Source of the DNA: Heterocephalus glaber
Lineage: Eukaryota; Chordata; Mammalia; Rodentia; Bathyergidae
Reading direction: 5' to 3'
NCBI RefSeq assembly: GCF_000247695.1
Contig: NW_004624801.1
Coordinates: 3,965,401 to 4,029,400 of the forward strand
DNA: 64,000 nucleotides
Shown: positions 1-11,185 of the stretch, in pieces
Layout: every line of letters begins with the position of its first letter
Numbering within the stretch: the stretch's first letter is position 1
The notes under the pieces: model-generated
The model's database searches: none
What the model was told of the DNA's origin: nothing
The model's input: the letters and a program-made list of their open reading frames with translations, nothing else
Translations under genes and position numbers: made by a program

Positions 1-190
1 TTTGAAGCAATTTTTCTTTTCCTGGTCATTAATTGCAATCTTATCTTCTATATCTGAAATTCTGTCCTCACATTGGCTCATTCTGCTGTGTAAACTTTCA
101 ATGGAGTTTTTCATCTCCTGGAAATCTATTTGCATCTGTTTTATGGATTCCATTTGTTTCCTATGTCTTCTCATTTCGACTGGGGGTAGG
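1..190 (-). mobile_element. LINE-1 fragment: start of ORF1 (coiled coil)
   Basis: Read on the minus strand, this stretch is an open frame running off the left edge of the window. It begins near 178 with a short basic peptide and continues as a heptad-rich helix containing ESLHSRM and then EDRISDIEDKI. That second motif is characteristic of the coiled coil of mammalian LINE-1 ORF1 protein, the RNA-binding chaperone of the retrotransposon. The frame is uninterrupted within the window, so the copy is not very old. The RNA-binding domain, ORF2 and 3' end lie outside. An independent host gene is unlikely because the motif match is specific and no exon structure is seen. Confidence 0.8.
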
Positions 191-675
191 GCTCATGGGT
201 GGTTGCTGTTGGCACCTGCAAGGCTCCCCTCCTCTGAGCTGGGAGAGATGTGACAGGGCCTGGAAGCCCTTTCCTCTGAGCTGGGAGCAGCAGGACAGAC
301 AACAGCCCAAAAGCCCTTTCTTCTGGACCAGCAGTGGCAGGAGGGATGGTGGCTGGGAAGTCCCTTCCTCTGGGCCAGGAGTGGCAGGCTGGATGGTGGC
401 CCAGAAGCCCCTTCCTGTGGACCAGGAGCAGAGGGACTGCGGCTCAGAAGTCCCTACCTCTGGGCTGGGAGTGGCAGGACAGATGGCAGCCCGGAAGCCC
501 TTTCCTCTCTGCTGGGAGTGGCAGGACAGATCGTGGCTGGGAAGCCCCTTCCTCTGGGCTGGGAGCAGTGGGCTGGATGGTGCCCCAGAAGCCCCTTTCT
601 CTGGACCAGGAGCAGCGGAATGGCAGCTCAGAAGACCCTACCTCTGGGCCAGGAGAGGTGAGACAGATGGCGGCC
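190..675 (-). repeat. 46-bp tandem repeat, probable LINE-1 5' UTR/promoter monomers
   Basis: About nine GC-rich units follow one another, each anchored by AAGCCCTTTCCTCT or a close variant. Anchors fall at 264, 310, 358, 404, 448, 494, 542, 589 and 632, so spacing is 43-48 bp. Units also resemble each other four apart: 310 with 494, 358 with 542 and 404 with 589. This gives a higher-order period near 184 bp. The array sits directly upstream of the minus-strand LINE-1 ORF1, where tandem promoter monomers occur in other rodent L1 families. The plus-strand open frame across it (215 codons) reflects repetition and not a gene. An unrelated minisatellite beside a truncated L1 is the alternative. 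Confidence 0.65.
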
Positions 676-1054
676 TGTGATGGTTTTCTTGATTGTCAAC
701 TTGATTGGCTTGAGAGACACCTAAATTAGTAAAGCACGCTTCTGGGCATGTCTGTGTGGGTCATTGAGGCATGATTTTGGGAATTATATCTGGTCCCCAA
801 ATCCCTTTCTCTCCCTCTCTCTCTCTCTGTCTCTCTCTCTCTTTTTCCCTCTCTCACTCTCTCTCTCCCCCCTCCCCCCTTTCTTTCTCCTTCCCAGCTG
901 CAATGGATTGAGCAACTTTGATATGCCATGATGCTTGTACCTTCGAGCCAGCTGGTCATGGACTGTACCCTCTGAAACCATGGGCCAAAATAACCTCTCA
1001 TCCTTTAAGTTACAGGTGTCAGATATTTTGTTATAGACATGAAGAGCTAATACA
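676..1054 (+). mobile_element. MaLR-type LTR (ERVL-MaLR, ORR1/MT-like)
   Basis: The element starts TGTGATGGTTTTCTTGATTG and ends in CTAATACA. Near its 3' end it has the layout of rodent MaLR solitary LTRs: a CTGCAATGG segment, a 'GGACTGTACCCTCTGAAACC' segment, then CCAAAATAACC in the polyadenylation region. A CT-rich simple repeat (about 805-880) has expanded inside it. No internal retroviral genes adjoin it. Its left end touches the outer end of the LINE-1 array with no spacer. Confidence 0.75.
805..890 (+). repeat. (CT)n simple repeat inside the LTR
   Basis: This is an imperfect polypyrimidine stretch of CTCTCT, TTTCCC and CCCTCC runs inside the MaLR LTR. On the minus strand it gives arginine- and glutamate-rich open frames, which are artefacts of the GA repeat. 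Confidence 0.85.
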
Positions 1055-2030
1055 CCGAATATCTCCAAATTTATCCACAGCTAATTATGGGAAATAGTTC
1101 TCTAGATACTCATTCTTTATCCAGAGAGACTCTGAGCCTGGCATCTTCAGTTCAGAATTTCCCAGGGCTCCATCATCTTCCTACAGTTTCATAGAAACAC
1201 TGATATCAATGATTGCTGGCATGGTGCCGCATTTTAATAAAGCCCTCCAATTTATGAGATCATCTGAAGACTAAATTCCTTTGGAACATCTGGTACTGCT
1301 ATGAGAGAGGAAAATTAGCATGCCATAACCTCCACCTTGACCTTCTCAGCCTATAGCAACAAGGCAGCTGTCATGTATCCTAAGATAAAATTCACTCAAA
1401 CTTTGCTGCACTGCCCCAAAAACTAGACAAAAAGCCTCCAGCTTTCCTGAAGCTTTTCTTTCCTTTCAAATACAACTTCCATAAAAGGCAACCATTGTTG
1501 AACCACTTTGGTGCCCACCGGGAAAAGGCCTTCCATGGTGTTGGATCAACAGTGAGCATCTGCTCCTCAGAATGTCAAGCAGTTATTGACTTCTTGGTTT
1601 GTGCCTGCGCATTGCAATATTCTGTTTCCCATGGCTTGCACTTTGCCTAGAGTGTTGGAGCTGTGCTTATCCGCAGAACGAGAGGTGGCCCTGAGGCTCC
1701 AATTATTCACCACTCAAGAACAATGTCATCACAGAAAGGAGCATTGCACCAACTGAGAACAGTCCTTGGCTTGTCTCCATGGGCACACCCATCTATGCAA
1801 GCCTCGCCCTACAAACTCTACCCAACACAGCCTCTGGGGAGATATACTTCCCCCCAGGAGCCTCCCCCACCCACCCATGGAAGAAACTTGTGTTCAGGGC
1901 TTAGAACTAAAAATCAGCTGTTTGCCTATGAACACAGGTAAGCAGCACTGAACTGTGCCCTGACACACTTCCTCCAGTGTTCATTGCAGATTAGGTGAAG
2001 CCACCTCCATGGTAAGTTATACCCTGATTC
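1055..2030. other. Unique non-coding stretch
   Basis: I see no repeat or gene here that I can name. It is ordinary mixed-composition DNA. The only open frames are short ones at 1663-1951 without recognisable domains. Confidence 0.5.
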
Positions 2031-2400
2031 ATTATTCATTCCATGCATATTTGAGTGTCTTGCTCTGGGAAGACACCAGAGAACAAATAGACCCTAGCAC
2101 TGCCTTGAGGAGCTTACATTCTAGTGGGATGAGATAGCTAGTAGATAAATGGGTAAATAAAAGATTAAATAATGATAAATGCTCAAGAAGAAAGTCCTAA
2201 AGCAAAAGATGGTAGAGAAGGATGAGGTCACTGAATGATTTATGGTTGAGTGAGCTCTTTCCAGTAGGACAGTAGTTGAGCAGAGATCTGAAGCCATGCA
2301 GACACCAAGGTGAGAGGGTCAGGTAGAAGCAGCAACGAGGGCAAATGTCTGGGGCATGAGCATCCTTCTTGGGTTTGAAGAATGACATAGGGAAAGTGAG
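2030..2400 (-). mobile_element. LINE-2 remnant
   Basis: The phrases ATTCATTCC..TATTTGAGTG, GAGGAGCTTACATTCTAGTG and GTAGATAAATGGGTAAATAAA match the reverse complement of the mammalian L2 3' end. The following text (GAGCAGAGATCTGAAGCC, AGGGCAAATGTCTGGGGC) matches the next part of L2. It is an old, degenerate, non-autonomous fossil. Confidence 0.6.
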
Positions 2401-3440
2401 GCAAGAGCACAGTGAGTGGAAAGCAGGGAGATAGAAGATAAGCCCAAGGAGAGAGTTCAGGCCAGACCTGGCAGGGTCTCCAATTACTCACCACTCTACA
2501 GCAAATGCCAGCACCGTGCTAGCAGCTTACTAACAGGCATGCTGATGGCCAGTCTTGCTTTCCTCTTAGCCACCCTCCACAGGCACTGCAGGGAGATCCT
2601 GAAGGAGATCAGGTTTCCTTCCCCAGGGCTCCCACACCTCCAGGAGCCATCTGCTGCTGCTTCAGGTAGAACATGAATCTGGCCACTTCCTGCAATCTGG
2701 CCCCAAGTACCTCTTCAGCCTCCCCATTTTACAATGTACTTCCCAGCAAAGTCAAGCTATTTACACTTGCCCATGGTTCATGGAGCTCGCTTCCTCTGAG
2801 CCCTTGCTCATGGGGCCCCCCTGGCTGGAGGGAAGATAGCAAATTGATGCAGCCAGTGACTTGAGAGTCAGGACCATGATGGTCATCGAGGTTCGATCAC
2901 TGGGCTGGAGCCAGTGACAAGGCAAAATCTGTCCTCAGAGTTGATAAGAGGCATCACCAAGGATTAGCTCTAAGGATTCTCTGAGGTCTGAAATCAGGGT
3001 AAGAGGAAGCAGAAGCCTCCACTGCAGGACCTGGTTAATTCCACCAGATGATGCTTCTTAGGAAAAGAGTAAGTTTGGACTGAGTGGAAGCTTTTCATAG
3101 AAGACCCCCCCACACACAAACCACATCACACGAAGTACAAAACATTCCATGTGTACATTTTTCTCTCATCTTCACAATGAAAATGAAACAGATGAAAAAA
3201 TCTCAGGTTGCTTACATCTTAAGAAGCAGAACTGGGATCCAAACCTCAGTGTGTGTGGTTCTGCAGCTCACATTCTCACACCTTCCAGAACCAGACAGGG
3301 AGGCCAGGCAGCACCACAGATGGAAGGGACCTGTGGCCTCTCCACTATACCCTATGGGTATGCACTGGGCAGCCCACACCAGGGAGGGGCTCAGAGAAGG
3401 AACTCTGAGCCTGCTGTTTGTACTCTAGATAGGTTAGCTC
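2400..3440. other. Unique non-coding stretch
   Basis: No gene or named repeat is recognised. Overlapping frames at 3084-3460 are open on the plus strand in two phases, which argues against coding. Confidence 0.45.
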
Positions 3441-3612
3441 ATGGCTGCTCTGTGCCTTAGTTGCCTGGTCTATAAAAAATGAGGTGTTCTAACTAGTACC
3501 TACGCCCTAGGCATGTAAGGATTAGATGAGGTTTTTCCTGTTACATACTCACATAGGGATTGAATTGGAGCATATTAAGACCTTGACAAATGCTAGCTAC
3601 ACTAGCAAGACA
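3440..3612 (+). mobile_element. MIR SINE remnant
   Basis: The order CTGTGCCTTAGTTGCCTGGT, TATAAAAAATGAGG, TAGTACCTACGCC, AAGGATTAGATGAG and CTTGACAAATGCTAGCTA reproduces the MIR core and tail: the 'cctcagtttcctcatctgtaaaatg' block, 'tagtacctac', 'ggattaaatgag' and the end. It is an old tRNA-derived SINE, heavily diverged. Confidence 0.7.
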
Positions 3613-3614
3613 TG

Positions 3615-6600
3615 GTAAGGCCACATGAAGTCCTCCTCCAGCGCCCCCTTGCTGGTCTAAGAACTCTAGGAAAGCAGCATGAGAAGTGGCCAATGAGGCT
3701 CAGAGCCCGGGGTCACCAGTGTATCAGGAAGGTTTGTCTTATTTGCCTTTGCCTGAAGAGGTACTTTCTGAGGAGTTAGCACTGCACTTTCAGCAGTCCT
3801 CAAGGATGCCTTTGTTAAAAGCCTGCTTCCTCCTTGCCTGCTTCCCTTCCTGCTGCTCCTCTTAATATTCAGAGATGCCCACAGAGGTCATCTCTGGTTG
3901 AGTTCATTTCCTCTTCGCTGAAAACTCTGAGGCCCAAACCTAAGAGTCCTTAGTCTTCAGAGCTGTGCAGCAGCTCGGCAGGTTTTATCGCCCTCATAAC
4001 TCTCCCCAATAGCAGCCATGACACTACAGCTACTGGTGCAAGACTGTACCACCGTGTTCACAGCACCAGGGTTGTAAATTCCGTCGCGCACTTATTTAGT
4101 GCTGCGTGTGTGTGTAGGGGGGTATACCGGGCCTCCCGCCTTCACCACTTGCCAGCATCATCATGCCATCCTTATGAGTGTGCTCTGCTCTCAGTGGGTG
4201 GGCTGACTCCTTTCTAATCACACCCGCCTTGGCCCAGCCCACCAGCCTCTCTGCAGTCCTCCCTCAGCCCAGCATAAGCCCAGGAGAATGGGCTCCCATC
4301 TTCTACACCTTTTGCTGACCTTTCTCCAGGATCTCTTCACGTCTTGATGCCTGACAGCTGCCCTTAGCACATCTAGCTTTAGAATCTCTGGCTTTTGAAA
4401 CATCTATCTTGTTGCTTCCATTCCTACTTGATAATTTTCCTCTACTCTGACCATTTCCTTCTCCCTGGAGCCCTCAGTTTGCATCTGTCAGCTTCACATC
4501 TATTCGTAAGTCTTGCCAACTTCCTCACCACTACCCACCTCCAGGTCAATCAAACTATTCTGAAAACAACCATTCCCATACTCCAGCTCCACTTCTCCAT
4601 CTCCAGCAGCCCGGACTCCCAGACAGGTGGCCTGAGAACCCCAGAATCACAGGGATGTCCCCAACCAGAGTCTACTCCCATCTGTATCCAGGGACTTTTG
4701 AATGGAGGAGACATTTCAAGGTGCATCTCTGCTATTGATGATGTTGTGTTTCTGCTGTGGAGCAGACAATAGGTACGTTGTTCTGCTCTCCTGCAAGCCA
4801 ATCAGGCTGGCTTTGAGTGGGTTTGCATATTGTCATCTTGGCCAGTGCCAGGGGGCCGTGGAGCGTTCCACTGTACAATAGACGGTGGGCAGGCTCCTGA
4901 GCACATGAGTGCCTGCCACCTCCCTGTCATTTTCCTTGGCTTATTTTTCAGTGGTATTAAAGGACCACAAAGAATTTCTAAGTCAGCCGTGTTCTTTGTT
5001 GTTATTATTAGTTGTAGAGCACGGAAGGGGTAACAATGCAGCTTGTTCTTTTGCCTCTCCAGGCCTAGAGATTTATTTTCCAGACTTTTTTTTTGTCATC
5101 ATTGTGTTGAAAGAACTCAAGAAAGACTAATTACTTTCTTTTCTTTTTCAGTCAAGCAGAAAGTTGGTACAGGGTAAGCCTGGGTGATCCACTTCAGCAT
5201 CATAGTGGTTTTGTGTCTCAGCTGGGAGGGAACTGGCGAATCTCTTGGGTCTTTGAATTTGTCTTTGGAAAACCATGAGCATCACCACTGCACAGGCACC
5301 TCAGGTAGCACTGGGTACCCATGCGGTGATGACGCTGCTGATAATTAACTGGAAGTGTTGAGGTCCTGTCCCTCTCTGATCCTCCAGAGGGTCACCTTGT
5401 GTTGGGAAACAGACACACCCAGACTCTAGAGGGAAACACACAGGTGTTATTATCTTGCTTGTGCTACATATGCAACCCAAGTCCACTGGGTACTCTGCTG
5501 CTTCCAGTGGCTTAGGGACCCAGGTTATGCAAAGTGCCACTTTAGCCAGGGAAGAAGATTCAGTGACTCACATTGGCCTACTTCCCAGGGCCAGGGAATG
5601 TCCCACCTAGGCCGCTATATATTTCCCTCCACAGAACCTTCCGGCTGTTCCTGCAATACCACCAGGCAGTTGGCATGGCCCTTAATTGCACCCATTCCAG
5701 TCCTTGGGCTCATAGCTTCTTATCTGTTCCCATCAACAGAGGCGAAACTATTTCCTTAGGTCACCCCAGCTCACTGTAGGGGAGCTTGGAGCCACATGGC
5801 TCCATGTGGAGACAAAAGAGAAGGGGAGAAGCAGGGTGAGGAGAGGACTCCAGTAACTTCCTGGTTTGACTCCACATAGATAGAATTGTGGGAAATCAAA
5901 ACATACCCCATTCCTCCCAGCTGAACATGTGGGAACGTGCTCCCAACCTCTCCCTGGGGAAGCTGGACCTGCCAGAGAATCAGCCCCCCTGGAGATGTGG
6001 TGAGCAAATGCCCCGGCTCCTCACCCCTCGGGTGGGACGATTTGGAATTCCATGCCAACAGCTTTAACAGGATAGAGCCACAGGGTGTGGGCTCTTGAAT
6101 CAGCAGCCTCCTGTTCCAGCCTTACTTCCCCAAGCCCTTCCCTGTGTTTTCTGGAATCACCTCCCTGGCAAAAATATGCTTCTTGGCAACTCAGCATGAG
6201 ACACCTACCTTCCCACTGCCACCTACTGCCACTAATGTCTCTGACCACTGATGTCCGCAGAGTCTCACGGTGCCAGAGACACCCACTAAAGCCCCTTTAC
6301 CAACCAGGGCAGGATGGGACAGGGCAGGGGAATTCCCTTCCCACATCCCTGTGGCTCACAGAATGCTCCTATCAGCGAAGGAAATGCTACATCACATTCC
6401 TGATACCCTTCAGAATCTCATGTGAAACCCATGATTTTTGTGTTACTGCTGGAGTCCCTCTGCCCTGGGACTGAAAGATAAAGGGCCAGCATGGAGCAGC
6501 CTGGAAGAACAACCACTGAATGTAGACAACCTAATCTGGACCTCTAGTCCTGCCCAAATTCTCCTCTGCCCTTGTCCTTCCAATCCCTCTGCCATAAGCC

Positions 6601-7008
6601 CTCCACTTTGAGGTCAGCTCTTTCACATAGCATGAGCATCAGTCTCATGACATCTTCAGAAAAGTCCAGGCTCTTAGCTTGCAAGTACCCAAGCCTAGCC
6701 CAAGATCTCCATGGAAGAATTTTGTAGCAGGAAGTATTCTTAAAGGTCAAGTCTAGAAAACAGAATTCTTAGATGGAAGCTCAGAGAATTCTTGGAGTCC
6801 TGGGAGTGCTAGCGATTTGAAATAATTTGATCTCCTTCAAGCCCTAGGAGCATATAGTGGGGAGGGACAGTGCTGTCCAATCCTCCTGGGGCCTCCAGCC
6901 AGGCCTCAAGCTGCTTGGGGCTAATCATGAGACAAACAGTGGTGGTCCTGGTGTTGGGAGACCTACTGTTCCAACACAGGCACTTCATGAGCCAGCTCTG
7001 CAAATTGG
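3615..7008. other. Long unique non-coding stretch
   Basis: These 3.4 kb contain no gene, tRNA or repeat that I can identify with confidence. Short open frames (for example 4395-4772 and 6085-6474, plus strand) have no domain signature, signal peptide or codon pattern setting them apart from chance. A G-rich TGTGTGTAGGGGGG run near 4109 is a minor simple-sequence feature. Confidence 0.5.
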
Positions 7009-7090
7009 GTCCTGTTTTATCATCTCTCTGAGCCTTGGTTTCCTCACCTCCAAATGTACCAGATGCTCTCTAGGGGTCCTGTCAGCTGTA
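7008..7090 (+). mobile_element. MIR SINE core fragment
   Basis: TCTCTGAGCCTTGGTTTCCTCACCTC is the diagnostic MIR core block and is followed by a degraded CCTGTCAGCTGTAAG. Only about 80 bp are recognisable. Confidence 0.55.
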
Positions 7091-7426
7091 AGGTTTTTAT
7101 TATAAAGAAGAGAATCCTTCCCTTTGTGAAGAGTTCTGAGACACCATAAAAAGCATTTCTGGGGGTGATAACTGATTCTCCTCTAGGAATTTTTCAGGAA
7201 TATGGAAAATGTCAGTCAGTATAGTCTAGCCAGTGGTATCCTGGGGAGATGGGCAGAAACAACAGGACCTGGGAGTGGAAGTGGAGCTCCTGTGTGACCC
7301 ACACAGGCCCACACACTCTCCCCTGAATCTTTGAACTCAGATCAGACATGTTCTATGAAACAGGTCACAGGTCTGGGGCTCCAAGCACTTGTTTTCTGCT
7401 TTCACTGATGTCCCATGATGGGGACG

Positions 7427-7748
7427 TGTATTAGTCAGCTTTCCTGTTGCTGGACACAATACCCAACACCAACAATTTAAAGGAAAAGAAGTTTAAGGGA
7501 TTCAGTCCACAGTCCACTGGCTCCAAGAAGGGAAACTCGGGGAGGAAGAGCATGGTGCAGCAAAGTTGCTCAGTTCAGGGCAGCTGGGAAGCCAAGCAGG
7601 ATAACAGTGCCTGATGGCAAGAGCAAGGAACCAGAGACCTCAAGGCCACCCCTCTGTGATCACCCAGACACACCAGAAGTGTGTTCCACCAACTCCCTGA
7701 GAGGATCTCAAATCCAATCCAGTGGACACAATCAAGCTTAACATCACA
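7427..7748 (-). mobile_element. MaLR-type LTR, antisense
   Basis: On the plus strand it begins TGTATTAGTCAGCTTTCCTG and ends CAAGCTTAACATCACA, the reverse complement of a MaLR LTR. Its minus-strand start resembles that of the LTR at 676. GGACG precedes it and GGACA follows it, a probable 5-bp target-site duplication with one mismatch, which supports the boundaries. It appears to be solitary. Confidence 0.75.
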
Positions 7749-8880
7749 GGACATGAGGGCAGTCTCAAGCTTATGATTCTCTGTACTTTGGGTGCCAAGG
7801 ACACCATGAACTCACTCTGGAGAGGTAGAAATAACCCCAGACTCAGGAGAAGAAGCTCCAGCACAAGACAGGCACTTGGATAATTTTAAAAGAATGACTA
7901 GATTAAAAACCACAGACTATTTCTTCCAGGCCCACAGGCAAACCCACAAATATCGACTGGGCAATGTGCTAAGAAGTCCATCCAGGAAGGCCAGGAAATC
8001 AGGAAGCTGGTGGTTCCACCAAAGACTGCTCTAGGCACAGCCACAACCTCTGCTTACATGGCTTTTTCTAATGGATGTGGGCTTCAGATCCTATTTTCCA
8101 GGACCGCAGTGGACTGCTAACAGCATTTGCCTGCAGAAGAGCTCAGGAAGACACCTCAAATTTTTGCAGAGCTCTTCCATGGTTGTCCTTCTCTGGAAGC
8201 CTTCCGGAGCAAGAGGTGGAGGAGAGCCAGAGGCCACAACCCTCTTATTCACCAGCTGGGCTTCTTGGAGAAAGATCAGCTGGGAGGGAGCCAACAGAAG
8301 CTGTGGGTCACCTGGAATGAAGCTGTGACTGTCACCTACCTGCTTGGCTGCTGGACTGACCTGTGGATGCCACAGTCATAGCTAAAAACAATTCGGTGCT
8401 GGAGACACTGAGCACATCCTACCTTGGCAAGCACAGGTGCTGAAAGGTCTTGGAGATCAAGCCAACTCATTTATTTTATGGGGGGCAAATAGAGAGGGTC
8501 AAAAGTGAGGAGCCATGCCTTGGGGAAGAGAATAAGAATGAGATCTGGCACTATCTCAACCCAAGGTGGAAGTGGCCATTGTGCATGGAGCCAGCAAGCC
8601 CTGAGGACTCAGCAATCTGCTTCCGATGTGCCAGCATCAGAGAGGACACAGCAGGAATTCTTGTGTCATCCCTCTGGGTCTTCATCTGCTAAGCAGAGGA
8701 AGGACACTCACTGAAAAACAGAGCAAAGCAGGGTTCAAGGGGAGAGGAAGAAGCCTGGTTGAGTGGATGTGACAGGGGAGAGCCAACTCAGAAATGGCGA
8801 TGGTCCTCCAGGTACTGCCTAGCATGGTGGTTGGTGTCCATGCCTTGAGGTTGGAGGCAGAGCAAGGACAAATAAACAAT
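7749..8880. other. Unique non-coding stretch
   Basis: No gene is recognised. Three plus-strand phases are open over 8071-8381 at once and the minus strand is also open there, so these frames look like chance. The right part may belong to the 5' region of the LTR that follows. Confidence 0.45.
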
Positions 8881-9425
8881 TGGAAGTTGTGGGGCAAGGA
8901 TCAAGGACCCAGAAAGAGGGGTGACTATGTCAAACCATCCAGATACCAATAGATAAAGGTCATCCAGTTCCCCCCAAACTCCCAGGAATGCATAAAACCA
9001 AAAGCTCATGACCCTGGCCTGTGTCCAACCACATTTGCATTGTGGTTTTGACATTCCCACCATGGGCTTTGGGCACACCATGACACTTCCTTCAAAAACC
9101 TTATATGGTCAAAAACTCCCCCTCCCAATGGGTGGGTTGAGCTGGCCACCCCATCAGGCCATGACTCCTGTCAATCCGCAGTGATGGATTCTCCCATAAT
9201 CTCAAAACCTTAAGTGATCCAGTGCCTGCCTCTATTCTGAGTGAGCTCTTCTCACTGGCTCGCTCCCACTCTGAGGAGTGTACTTTCATTTTAATAAGTC
9301 TTACCCTTGCTATTTTTTCCTGAGTGTCCTGCACAATTCTTTGTTTGGGATACTAAGAACCTGGGAACAACTCCCAGGCACGCTCCTATAATGCTTTCTG
9401 CTGAGTGCCATGGCCCAAAAGAATC
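8880..9425 (+). mobile_element. ERV1-type solitary LTR
   Basis: The 3' portion has the arrangement of gammaretrovirus-like LTRs: CTGGCTCGCTCCCACTCTG, then GTGTACTTTCATTTTAATAA as the polyadenylation signal region. A U5 follows with CACAATTCTTTGTTTGGGA and ACTAAGAACCTGGGAACAAC. Upstream CCAAT- and TATA-like elements are degraded. No gag, pol or env reading frame adjoins it. The 5' boundary is approximate. Confidence 0.65.
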
Positions 9426-9441
9426 CTGGACCACTCCTTTT

Positions 9442-9527
9442 GTTTGTTTGTTTTGGTACTGGGAATCAAACTCAGGACCTTGTGCTTGCAAGGCAGGCAG
9501 CGGAACCACTGAGCTAAATCCCCAGCT
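9442..9527 (-). mobile_element. ID SINE with intact target-site duplication
   Basis: Read on the minus strand it is a tRNA-derived ID element: GGGGATTTAGCTCAGTGGT (box A region), then GAGTTTGATTCCCAG (box B region), ending in an A-rich CAAACAAACAAAA tail. The 16-bp duplication CTGGACCACTCCTTTT flanks it exactly (9426-9441 and 9528-9543). The perfect duplication indicates a fairly recent insertion. It is not a functional tRNA gene. Confidence 0.9.
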
Positions 9528-9709
9528 CTGGACCACTCCTTTTAAAAATCTTCTCTTGATTGCTACCAGGCCTCTTATCTACAGGCTAATAAGAGTAAGA
9601 GAGTGGCAGATACTGGGTTTGGGGAAAGTTATAACAAGGATGTAAAACCAACTTTATCCCATCTGCCTCCAAACTAGGAGTATGGCATACTCAGGAAGAT
9701 GAGAGTCAC

Positions 9710-10080
9710 AGAGATTGTATTAGCTAGGATTAGGCTCTGTTGGATAGAACCCAACGGTTAAACTAACTGGCTTAACCAAGATGGCAGCTTCTTTTTCCTC
9801 TTACATAAAAGGCCCAAGATGACTGCTGGAGCTCCAGCCTTCATCTTCCAGGTATCAGGGAGGCAGATAGTGAGAAAAGCATTTAAGGGCAGTCTTCCCT
9901 CCCAGTTGAACCTGCTGCTCCAAAGCTATCTGTCCATCAGCTCCATTAGATGTGGCCTTTCCCCTCCCATGGCTGGAATCTGTTCCCATGGCCATGCCTA
10001 GCTCCTGAGAAACCCAGAAACTATAGCTAGTTTCATTATGTGTCCCAAATACAATGGATTCTCTCACTAAGGAAGAAAAG
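9710..10080. mobile_element. Old interspersed repeat, family not named
   Basis: The opening (ATTAGCTAGGATTAGGCTC, AACTAACTGGCTTAACCAAG) and the later GAACCTGCTGCTCC and CCATGGCTGGAATC parts resemble a common old mammalian interspersed repeat. I recognise the pattern but cannot assign a family safely. The related-looking block at 46860-47050 could be a more 3' part of the same family. Confidence 0.35.
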
Positions 10081-10144
10081 GAGTGCAGTTATTGAGTGGA
10101 CGAGCAGTTTCTGCCTTTTCTGGACCCTGTCTTTTTTATGTTTC

Positions 10145-10232
10145 TGACTGGATGATTGAAACTTCAGTTTCCTACATCTATTAAATGAGGAAAATCAACC
10201 CTAGCTGCTTCCCTAACACAAAGGGAAATGAA
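10145..10232 (+). mobile_element. MIR SINE core fragment
   Basis: CTTCAGTTTCCTACATCTAT followed by TAAATGAGGAAAATCAACC is the MIR core segment. The ends are lost. Confidence 0.5.
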
Positions 10233-10239
10233 TTAAAAC

Positions 10240-10390
10240 CAAAAAGTGGAAGAGGAAGAAGACGAAGAGGAAGAGGAGGAGTAGGAGGAGGAGGGAAGAT
10301 AGAGGAGGAAGACGAAGACAGGGGGAGGAGAGGGGAGGGACAGAAAGAGGAGGAAGACTAAAACACTGAGAAAGGAAGGAAAGCAAGCAG
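10240..10390 (+). repeat. Polypurine (GA/GGA) tract
   Basis: This is a nearly pure purine run built from GAAGAGGAAG, GGAGGAGGAG and GGGGAGGAGAGGGGAGGG. Mirror-like polypurine tracts of this length can form intramolecular triplex DNA, and the G-rich part could form a quadruplex. It is probably an expanded poly-A or SINE tail, but the source is no longer visible. Confidence 0.8.
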
Positions 10391-11185
10391 GTGGGGATCC
10401 AGACAACAGCTCAGGAGCAGCCTGGCCTGGCTGCAGGCTGGTGTCTGCACTCCAGGGGAGCCAGCTAATGACAGGCCCCCTGCCTCAGAACCTTTTGAAA
10501 TATAAGAATTCTTTTGAAATGAGACTAATTACCCCCTACCTGTCTTTTAAGACTGGGCTTTTATGTATGAGGCTGGTTCAAAATGAGCCTCACCCTGATT
10601 GCTACCTTTCCCAAGTGGACTCATGGCGCAGGACAGTTGAGGCTGAGGTGGGGGAAAGGGTTCTCCTGGGCACAGGAGAAAGAGTCTGCCCTCCTCTAGT
10701 CCCCAGCAAGACCCATCCTTCCTTTGCCCCCACTGCCCAGAGTCGCTACAGACAGGGCTGCAGGAATCACCATTCTGTAGCAGCAGTTCCATGCTCCTCC
10801 TGGGCTCAAGTGTCTGCAGGCAGCAGGGGTGACAATGAGATGCTGCTGTCACGAGGTGGGGGAGAGAAGGACTGCAGGCAGCTGTGGATTAGAAAAACCA
10901 GTGCCCCACCAGGGCTTCACACTCCGCAGAGAAGCGGGCACCAAGAAGAAGGAAGGCGGAGGACGGAAGGAGGAAAACGAAGACCTGACTCAGCCAGCTA
11001 CAGTCCTGCTCTGTCTGTAAAGCTTGGGAGACTGAAGAACCTTGACCAGAATGTTATTATGTACTTCAGAACGAAGAAGACTCAGAATATTCTTCTACAT
11101 TTCCATAGAGCCTCAGTGTAGACACCAATGAGATCAAAGGGAAAGCAGGTGATGATGTGCAGGGATTCCATTACACATGCTGAAG
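10390..11185. other. Unique non-coding stretch
   Basis: A 226-codon plus-strand frame (10441-11121) lies here and is overlapped by a 101-codon minus-strand frame. The predicted peptide has no recognisable domain and I treat it as chance in moderately GC-rich DNA. Confidence 0.45.

Noticed and set aside
190..675. CRISPR-like array
   Set aside because: Units are contiguous and diverged with no unique spacers, in mammalian DNA. It is a tandem repeat next to LINE-1.
33..680. 215-codon plus-strand open frame with repeated W-Q-D-R-like units
   Set aside because: It runs antisense to LINE-1 and through the 46-bp tandem array. The repeated peptide follows from the DNA repeat and has no start context or domain.
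784..1068. Arg/Glu-rich minus-strand frames
   Set aside because: They translate the GA side of a CT simple repeat inside a MaLR LTR.
10441..11121. 226-codon plus-strand frame
   Set aside because: There is no recognisable domain, it is overlapped by a minus-strand frame, and it lies between a polypurine tract and an L2 remnant. Chance is more likely.
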